Shown one piece after another: positions 57,801 through 64,000 of a DNA stretch of 64,000 nt. How positions within the stretch are numbered: the stretch's first letter is position 1; each line of letters starts with the position of its first letter. Where the stretch lies: assembly GCF_000143415.4 (NCBI RefSeq), contig NW_003314286.1, positions 965,643 to 1,029,642 on the forward strand. The letters run 5' to 3'. This DNA is from Selaginella moellendorffii. Lineage: Eukaryota; Streptophyta; Lycopodiopsida; Selaginellales; Selaginellaceae. The notes under the pieces were generated by a model. The model saw only the letters and a list, made by a program, of their open reading frames with translations. It was not told the origin of the DNA and did not search any database. The position numbers and the translations under genes are program-made.

Positions 57801-58657
57801 GAAACACTTCTTGTCACAGCCCGACCTGAGAGGGAAACAAGGTCGGTGGGCCAATGCCTTGGCCGAGTTTGATTGCGAGATTCTGTACAAGCCTGGGAAG
57901 AGCAACATCGTGGCGGATGCGCTAAGTCGAAAAGCGAGCTTGAGGTTGGCAATATCCAGCGCAACAGCAACCTTCTGGGACGATGTGCGGACAGCATATG
58001 AGAACGATGGTCTAGCACAAGAAGTGTTGCTGAGGAATCTAGAGGCGCGGGAAGCTCACCAAAGAGGTGAGCTGCCAACGGAAGAGAAAACGGGCTATGC
58101 GGAACGCAACGGACTCATCTATTACAAGCAAACGAGGGTGTATGTTCCAGAAGGGGAACTAAGGAAGGTGGCCTTAGAAGAGTGTCATGACGGACCTCTT
58201 GCGGGACACGGCGGAGTGCCCAAGACGATGGGCTTACTCAAGAGGAAGTACCATTGGCCAGATATGGCTAAGGAAGTCCAAGACTATGTAAAGACATGTC
58301 CAACATGTCAGTAGGTAAAAGCCGTGACTAAGGCTAGTGGGGGCTTGTTGCAAAGCATCCCAATTCCAGATCGTCCGTGGAAATGTCTTACGATGGACTT
58401 CATCACGGGACTCCCCCCAAGCGAGGGGTTTGATGCGATATTCGTGGTGGTGGACTGATTTTCGAAAATGGCACATTTCATACCCACCACAACGGAGGTG
58501 GATGCGGAAGGTGTGGCGAAGCTATTCTTCGAACAAGTGGTTCGAGTGCGGGGAAGACCGGATCGAGATAAGATCTTCACCAGTAGGTTCTGGAGGACTC
58601 TCCTGGAACAATATCGCACCAAGTTGAAATTCAGCACAGCCTATCACCCACAGACAG

Positions 58658-58703
58658 GTATGGGGTATTAAGTCAAGTTGTTGGCACTAACACTTCTTGA
58701 CAG
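58658..58703 (+). other. Intron-like segment 1 in integrase (46 nt)
   Basis: Begins GTATGG and ends TTGACAG, with CACTAAC as a good branch-point candidate 15-20 nt before the 3' end. It splits a codon (G/AT) between HPQT and DGQTERVNR, which are contiguous in Ty3/gypsy integrases. Unspliced it brings in a TAA. Removing it changes the frame by one, exactly as needed to continue. Confidence 0.75.
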
Positions 58704-59121
58704 ATGGACAAACGGAAAGGGTGAATAGGCAGCTGGAGGATTATTTGCGATGCTATGTCTCGAAAGACCAGACCGATTGGGTAAGTCATTTGGGACTTGC
58801 GGAAATGTGTTATAACAACTCACCACATTCGAGTATCGGGGTGAGTCCATGGGAAGTCATCAATGGGCGAGCTATTGAAGGTCCTGTGGAACTCGGCGTG
58901 GCCGAGTATCATGGAGAGTTGCCCGCAATGGAGGCATTCACGGCGGAAAGACTCAGCATTTGGAATTTAGTGAGGGATTCCTTGGAACGGGCTCAACAAA
59001 GGCAAACTAAATACGCGAACCAGAAGTGTCGGGATGTAAAGTTCCAAGCTGGGGAGAAGGTGTGGCTGAACACCAAGAACCTCAGACTACCAAGTGGGAT
59101 CAGCCGAAAGTTGACCCAAAG

Positions 59122-59173
59122 GTAAAGATGCATGTATTTCTGTAAATGAATTGATCTTGAGTTCCTTAAGCAG
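59122..59173 (+). other. Intron-like segment 2 after integrase core (52 nt)
   Basis: Begins GTAAAG and ends TTAAGCAG. It splits the codon AG/G between SRKLTQR and FAGLYKIEARIG, which are contiguous in related polyproteins (the K-L-xx-R-F-x-GPF/Y block). It contains stops in the frame. Length is typical for introns of the host genes in this window. Confidence 0.75.
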
Positions 59174-59650
59174 GTTCGCGGGGCTTTACAAGATTGAGGC
59201 ACGAATCGGTAAAGTGGCTTACTGACTCCGACTTCCTCGAGAGATGGGGAAGATGCACCCAGTGTTCCACGTGAACTTACTCAAGCCGTACTTTGAGGAT
59301 CCGCTTTGCAAGGACCAAGTGAGACCTTTACCTGAGGTTATCCAAGGGGAAGAGGAATACGAAGTCGAGGCCATCCTCAATGCGCGCAAGAGCAAGTGAC
59401 AAGGACACGAGGTGAGAGAGTTCCATGTGAAGTGGAAAGGATTTCCACATTGCGAAGCAACATGGGAACCGGAGGAGAACCTAGCGAACGCGTGAGATCT
59501 AGTGGAGGAATTTCTGTAAGGCAGAACTCTATGTACTTATGCAAAATTCAATTAAAAATATCAATTTGCAAAGTTGAGCAAGTGGCACATGTTGGGACCC
59601 GAAGGCGCGCCGAAGGTAAGCTAATTAGCATGGGTTAGCTATGTCGACCA

Positions 59651-59768
59651 GGCGTAGGGCACTACGCCCGACTCCCCGCGGGGATGTCGAATCCGTAGAC
59701 GTATTCTACGGAGGTTGGGTTCGAGTCCCAACCCCCTAGTAAAGCAAGGCTGGGTTCAAGTCCCGACC
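59651..59768 (+). other. Cluster of hairpins with tRNA arm-like geometry
   Basis: Four perfect hairpins lie in series: ggcgtag/ctacgcc (59,651-59,668), ccccgcgggg (59,674-59,683), ccgtaga/tctacgg with loop cgtat (59,693-59,711), and ggttggg/cccaacc with loop ttcgagt (59,713-59,733). A fifth, imperfect one with loop ttcaagt lies at 59,748-59,768. The last two have T-arm loops (B-box GGTTCRANYCC-like). No acceptor stem was found, so it is not a tRNA gene. It lies between the chromodomain stop and the polypurine tract. Confidence 0.6.
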
Positions 59769-59944
59769 CCATACTAGGGCGTGGTGAGGTGAGGGGTATA
59801 GGGACACCTATATCCCGTTGTCATGGGCTCTTGGCCGGGGAGGCTAACTTAGGCACACTGCTAAGTGGGGGGATGCCCCCGGAGACATGGTCAACAAGTC
59901 ATAGGATAAAACGAGACGTTCGATGTGGGCATCGAACTTCTTCT

Positions 59945-59958
59945 ATGGGTGGTGGAGT
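59945..59958 (+). other. Polypurine tract
   Basis: ATGGGTGGTGGAGT directly precedes the 3' LTR. The same stretch precedes the family B LTR at 62,298-62,311, so both families share the second-strand priming site. Confidence 0.75.
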
Positions 59959-61123
59959 TGTAAAGAACCAACTCGCTGAGGTGTCGTAAGCTAAAGGAAC
60001 CCCAAAAGCATGACCAAAATGACAAAGAGTTCATCGGATGGGACGAAGTCGAAGATCGAGTCCAAGACCAACTCTAGGACCGAGTTCGAGATAGAGTCTG
60101 GAATCGAGTCCGAGACCGACTCGGGGACCGAGTTCGAGTCCGAGTTCGAGACCGAGTTTGAGACGGAGTCCGAGATCCGAAATCAGGTCCGAGACCGAGA
60201 CCGAGTCCGAGGTCGAGTCTGAGGTCGGGTCCGAGATCGGGTCCGAGATCGAGTCCGAGATCGAGTCCAAGACCGAATCCGAAGTCGGATCCGAAATCGG
60301 GTCCGAGATCGAGCCAGAGACTAAGTCCAAATACTAATACGGGTCAAGGGGTGAAAGCCCAAAGCGTGCATCTCCCAGGGGGGGGGGGCTGCAGGGGGTT
60401 CCAAAAGTATAGTAGGGATAGTGAGGTCCAGGAACCAGTCTTGAAGGAACTCTCCAGTGGTGCTTCCAAACTGACTTAAGGTTGAGACTGGGGCCGAGGG
60501 GCCTTGGGTGGGAGTGAGCATGGGCTTGAGTGGTGCCGGAGGGGCTACCCAGGGAAGTGCTCAAGAGCAGCTCCCACTCCCGAAAGGGAAATCGACTGCG
60601 GTGCTCCCGGCTCATGTGGAGTGGTGCCCCACTTGAGTACCTTGTGGCTCATTGGTCCTCGCCCTCCCTAGGGGCTTGGGCCTTCCCTTCAGGATGGACG
60701 TGGGGGGGTAGAGGTACCCATACCGGGCCGTTAGGCCACGGTGTTTCGCCCCGATGTCCCGAAGCAAGTGCTGCACCCAAGACTTGGGATTTAGAGAGTC
60801 CCATGATCAAGTCTTGTGGTACCAAGGGGTGTTAGGAATCTGGAGGCTTGGTGTGCTTGGCTGCTTGTGCCTGCGGGGAGTGTAGCCGAACCTTAAGTCC
60901 AGTCTAACCCGGGGAGGGGGATTGGGAGAGATTTGGGAATCCGTAGATGGATGGCTAACACTCCGTTGCTCGTGTAGTGAGTAGCTGAAACCAAGTAGGA
61001 CGAAGTAGGAGCTGGTACCATAAGCGGGAACCTTGGCGAGGGAACTTAGCACAAGCCAAGGCAGAGTTTGTCGAATAGACGAGTTAAGCTGGCAAATTGG
61101 AAAGGAAAAATTTGTGGCTTACA
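59959..61123 (+). repeat. Chromovirus 3' LTR
   Basis: 1,165 bp, TGTAAAGAACCAACTCG to GTGGCTTACA. Contains the minisatellite (60,045-60,335), the shared GTGAAAGCCCAAAGCG block and a shorter G run (about 60,378). Followed by the CCGGG target duplication. Confidence 0.92.
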
Positions 61124-62311
61124 CCGGGGTCATAGTCAACAATTTAAAAGGGTCTGGAAGACCTAGTTCCTATTGGTAGACCTGTTAAGGGGTCAAGATG
61201 AGATCACCAAGTGATCTTGTGGCTAAACAAAGACAAGGTCTTTGTTTGGGTTAAGGAATATAATTCCTAGTTCAAAGTGTTGATTTGAACTATTGATAAT
61301 GGTGTGGCTTGGTCGAGGTGACCAAGTGGGAAGGACACTTAAAGGAAAATTAGTTGTGCCAGTACGATGGTATAGTAAGTCCAAGAAAATAATCTCGGGG
61401 AGAGACCCATGGGAGGGTCGCAAAGTTGGGCCATGGATGAAGCCCGTAGTAGAAATTGCTAAAGAGACCTACTAGGGGTGAGCACCCGCTGGACTTAGCA
61501 AAGTAAAGCCTTTGCCATGGAACCAAAAGGATACCTCGAGAATGGAGGTAGTGATCCTATGTTGCTCACTGCAACAATCAATGGATAAAAGCAAAAGACT
61601 AGTGGCCAAATGTGTGCCATGGAGTTCATTGAAAGGAATCCAAATGGCAAAGTTAGGCATGGAATACTAATGTGTTGGATGCTAACGGATTGTGAGAAAG
61701 GAAGTGTGCTTCCAAGGATGGATTCCCAAATGCTTCAAGTTGGCAAAGGTGAAAGCTCCACGGGAGGGAGCGGCGAAGTAGCCAAAAGATAGGGCCTTGG
61801 ATAACTCTAGCACAGCTTATGATGGCTAGAACTTGGTGCCAAAAGTGGCATAAAATAGAAAGGAGGACAATGGCACCCTCAAGTGAGGAGCTTCCTAGGA
61901 TGGGAAGTGAAGTTGCACAATATGTGCAGTGAAAGGTGTCAAAGACACCAAAGAAATTAACTTTAAGAAGTCAAAATTAAAAATTCCAAGGTGAATTGGT
62001 TATGTCAATAGAAGTTGGGACTACTCGAGAATGTGTAGTGGGGTTGAGCTAGAGAATGGGTCTCTAATAGGTTTAGCGAGAGCAAACCCAATAAAAGAGA
62101 GAGAACCACCTGAGGTGGTCAAATGAGTCTTTATGTTGGAGACACTATGCTCCTTAGAGGTTGAACAAGGCATGGCAAGCCTTCAGTGTCAAACCATTGA
62201 CAAATATTGGCTAAGTGTCAAGGATGGTGAATGTAATACATGCTAGTGTTACTTTATAAAACGATTTATCATTCGATGAGGACATTGAACTTCGTCTATG
62301 GGTGGTGGAGT
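61124..62311 (+). mobile_element. Family B element (copy 3), interior, right of chromovirus insertion
   Basis: Continues the element cut by the chromovirus. It matches 45,200-46,240 (gtcatagtcaacaatttaaa, gatcaccaagtgatcttgtg, gctccttagaggttgaacaa), but with far fewer C-to-T changes. No ORF has recognisable domains, so the family is non-autonomous. It ends in the polypurine tract. Confidence 0.65.
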
Positions 62312-64000
62312 TGTGAGACACAAAATCCCTAGGCCCCAAAATGGAGCCGAAAGGGTGCCACGTGGTAGTGGCCGAAGCAAAAGCCAAACGAGCGTAACAC
62401 GTTTGGACTAAAAGGCTCTGACTTGAAAGGTCGAGAGCGGGAGTGGAACTCTCAACGGAGTGCTCAAGGAACGAGCATGAAGCGAGCAATAAGCGAGGCT
62501 CCAAAAAGGGACCCAAAAGGACCAACACATCACACGTGGAAGTGTCCGAGATGGAGTCCGAGATGGACCTGAGTTGGAGTCCGAGATGGAGTCCGAGGTG
62601 GACCCGAGATGAAGTCCGAGGTGGACTCGAGATGGAGTCCGAGATGGACCCGAGTTGGAGTCCGAGGTGGAGTCTGAGATGGACCAAGATGGAGTCTGAG
62701 AAGGACCCAAGATGGAGTCTAAGATGGAGTCCGAGATGGAGTCCAAGATGGAGTCCAAGATGGAGTCCGAGATGGAGTCTGAGATGGACCCGAGATGGAG
62801 TCCGAGATGGACTGAGATGGAGTCTGAGATGGACCCGAGATGGAGTCCGAGATGGACTCGAGATGGAGTCCAAGATGGAGTATTACAAGAACTTTAAAGA
62901 GTATATCGAGACGGAGTCCAAGATGGACCCGAGATGGAATCCGAGATGGAGTCCGAGGTCAAGACCGAGACTGGGACCGAGACCGAGACCAAGACCGAGA
63001 CCGAGACCGGGACCGAGACTGAGACCGGGACCGGAACCGAGACCGGGACCGAGACTAAGACTGGGACCGGAACCAAGACCGAGGCCGGGACCGAGACTGA
63101 GTCCAAGTTTGAGTCCGAGTCCAAGTCTGAGTCTGAGTCCGAGTCTGAGTTTGAGTCTGAGAGGGTGAAAGCCTAAAGCATTCGTCTCCTAGACCCTGGG
63201 GGGTTTGGTGAGCTCCAAAAGTATAGTAACAGGGAGGACTGCAGTGGAGCCAGTTTGGCTAGGAAAGGCCAGTTTGGCCCAGGAAGGCCAGACCTAGTGT
63301 TGGGTGATGAATTGACCACTAGGAAGTCCAAGACTAGAGTGAATACAGACCGATAAGTGGGATAGCTTGAAGAAGTGTTCAAGAGCCAGCTCTAGTTCCC
63401 CCAGGAGATCGACTGGCCGATGCTCCTAGTCCAAGTGTGGGTGGCACTACCTACTTGGATACTTGGTGTGGCTCAACGGAACCTCGCTCTAAGCTCATGG
63501 CTAGAGCACCTAAAGGCAGAAGGTGGGGAGAGTACCCACGGGGCTCACGTAGGGCCACGGTGTTCCGAAATGTTGTCCCGAAGTTCCAAATGGGGGAAAG
63601 GTGGAGGAGCAATCCTCTAGTGTAGTGACTACGGATATGGTCACATGGTGAGGAAGTCCCAGAGGACCATGGGACTTAGTAGCCGAGCCTATGGGCCTTG
63701 ATCTAGTGGTAGTGTTGGTGAACATGGCCATGGACGGAAGAGGGACTTGGCAAGAACTGAGAAAGGGATGTTGGGGAAGGCTATTCCCATGTCTGTGGGC
63801 ATCTTAAGGATGTTAAGGAGTGGATCTAGGATGACCACTTGTGGACGGATGACCCAGTCTTGGAGAGACGAGATTGTGATACAAGTGGTATTGGACCACT
63901 AGTGCAATAAAGGTGAATGGGTATGGCCTTAGTGTAATGGGCCGATATGTCAGCGGTACCTTTGGGTGTCGGTCTTGGGACTGGACACGTGGAGCACTTG
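62312..64000 (+). mobile_element. Family B 3' LTR (copy 3), cut by window end
   Basis: Starts TGTGAGACACAAAATCCC after the polypurine tract. Colinear with the solo LTR at 49,360-51,055, including cacgtggtagtggccg, the minisatellite (62,545-63,165), gtgaaagcctaaagc, ggtggcactacctacttgg and the tail ending at agcacttg. By comparison about 155 bp of the LTR lie outside the window. Confidence 0.8.
62545..63165. repeat. GAGTCCGAGATGGACCCGAG minisatellite, longest copy
   Basis: About 620 bp of hexamer-derived units. The 5' part is GAGTCC/GAGATG/GACCCG, interrupted once by unrelated sequence (attacaagaactttaaagag, 62,882-62,901). The 3' part turns into GAGACC/GGGACC units and then GAGTCC/GAGTCT. 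Long ORFs on both strands are by-products of the period. Confidence 0.9.

Larger units (their letters stand above)
54846..59519 (+). pseudogene. Chromovirus gag-pol polyprotein, interrupted
   Basis: Gag starts near 54,846 with an acidic segment. A frame change near 54,965 leads into a coiled-coil-like stretch and the capsid (VEDWFYDMEDYFRALRLPSS). Then a CCHC knuckle (CYNCGEAGHFSRECPYPKK, about 55,897), protease (ILIDTGASDNFVAADI, about 56,113), RT ([33 protein letters not shown]), RNase H (ETDASDFALGAVLKQD), integrase zinc finger (CHDGPLAGHGG … CPTC), core, GAG-like end, and a chromodomain (EYEVEAIL, FHVKWKGFPHCEATWEPEEN). From about 55,040 to 58,657 one frame holds, broken only by stops at 55,669, 56,617, 57,286, 57,361, 58,312 and 58,456. 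Later stops are at 59,223, 59,397 and 59,493. All nine fit single C-to-T changes, although TAA at 57,286 has alternatives. Two GT-AG segments interrupt the integrase. The integrase also lacks a few residues near RGRPDRDK. Confidence 0.9.
53656..61128 (+). mobile_element. Chromovirus (Ty3/gypsy) LTR retrotransposon with CCGGG target duplication
   Basis: Complete element: CCGGG (53,656-53,660), 5' LTR 53,661-54,786, primer-binding site, gag-pol with protease, RT, RNase H, integrase and chromodomain, tRNA-like hairpins, polypurine tract, 3' LTR 59,959-61,123, CCGGG (61,124-61,128). LTRs start TGTAA and end TTACA. By eye the two LTRs differ at about two dozen positions outside the minisatellite, nearly all transitions, so the insertion is not brand new but clearly younger than the surrounding AT-rich elements. 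The coding region carries stop codons, so this copy is not autonomous. It is inserted in a family B element that shares its polypurine tract and 3' interior. Confidence 0.92.

Noticed and set aside
59693..59733. Possible tRNA gene (anticodon-arm-like plus T-arm-like hairpins)
   Set aside because: No acceptor stem or D arm pairs up, and position 33 of the loop is not T. Kept only as a hairpin cluster.
62443..63168. 241-aa plus-strand ORF with repeated MESEMD/RWSPRW and TETETK units
   Set aside because: Same minisatellite artefact inside the family B LTR; no domain and similar ORFs on the opposite strand.

Overview
This window is plant nuclear DNA. It is most consistent with a lycophyte such as Selaginella (inference). 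Introns are very short (about 45-120 nt), many genes start only 80-150 bp apart, and the gene set is plant-specific: a MIKC*-like MADS-box factor, a PYR/PYL abscisic acid receptor, an alpha-expansin and an isoprenylcysteine methylesterase. A bryophyte/lycophyte-type actinoporin-like gene also fits.

Positions 1-41,000 are gene-rich. In order: an actinoporin-like gene; a broken Maf-family nucleotide pyrophosphatase with a rearranged second copy; a MADS-box gene (-); ICME (-); two spliceosome genes on the same strand, SYF1 and BUD31 (-); SAR1 (+); an unusual gene built of tandemly duplicated phase-0 mini-exons (+) with a decayed copy 3 kb downstream; an uncharacterised gene; a mitoferrin-like pseudogene; an RMA-type RING E3 ligase (-) head-to-head with a phytanoyl-CoA dioxygenase-like gene (+); a C3HC/NIPA (ILP1-like) gene (-) head-to-head with an ATP synthase subunit e-like gene (+); the PYL receptor (+); VPS33 (-) head-to-head with UTP13/TORMOZ (+); an alpha-expansin (-); and a small DUF7722-like gene (-). 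AAACCCTA-type (telo-box-like) motifs lie just upstream of many of these start codons.

Positions 41,500-64,000 are a nest of LTR retrotransposons. The oldest layer is a Ty3/gypsy element on the minus strand, AT-rich and heavily mutated, with protease, reverse transcriptase and integrase relics at 42,600-49,350. It carries at least three later insertions: a non-coding LTR element at about 43,778-47,924, which itself contains a 584-bp TRIM-like element; a solo LTR at 49,360-51,055 with a perfect ACCAC target duplication; and a chimeric mini-element at 51,917-53,128. The youngest insertion is a complete chromodomain-bearing Ty3/gypsy element (chromovirus) at 53,661-61,123. It has two LTRs, a CCGGG target duplication, a tRNA-iMet-type primer binding site and a polypurine tract, and it sits inside a relative of the non-coding family that runs past the window end.

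The most unusual observation is in the chromovirus. Its gag-pol reading frame is continuous except for nine point stop codons, all explicable as single C-to-T changes, and two short GT-AG segments (46 and 52 nt) within the integrase region. Removing those two segments restores the frame exactly, so they look like spliceosomal introns inside a retrotransposon. A cluster of perfect hairpins, including tRNA T-arm-like ones with compensatory stem changes between copies, lies upstream of its polypurine tract. A stretch at about 50,066-50,450 is so homopolymer-rich that it is probably poor-quality sequence.
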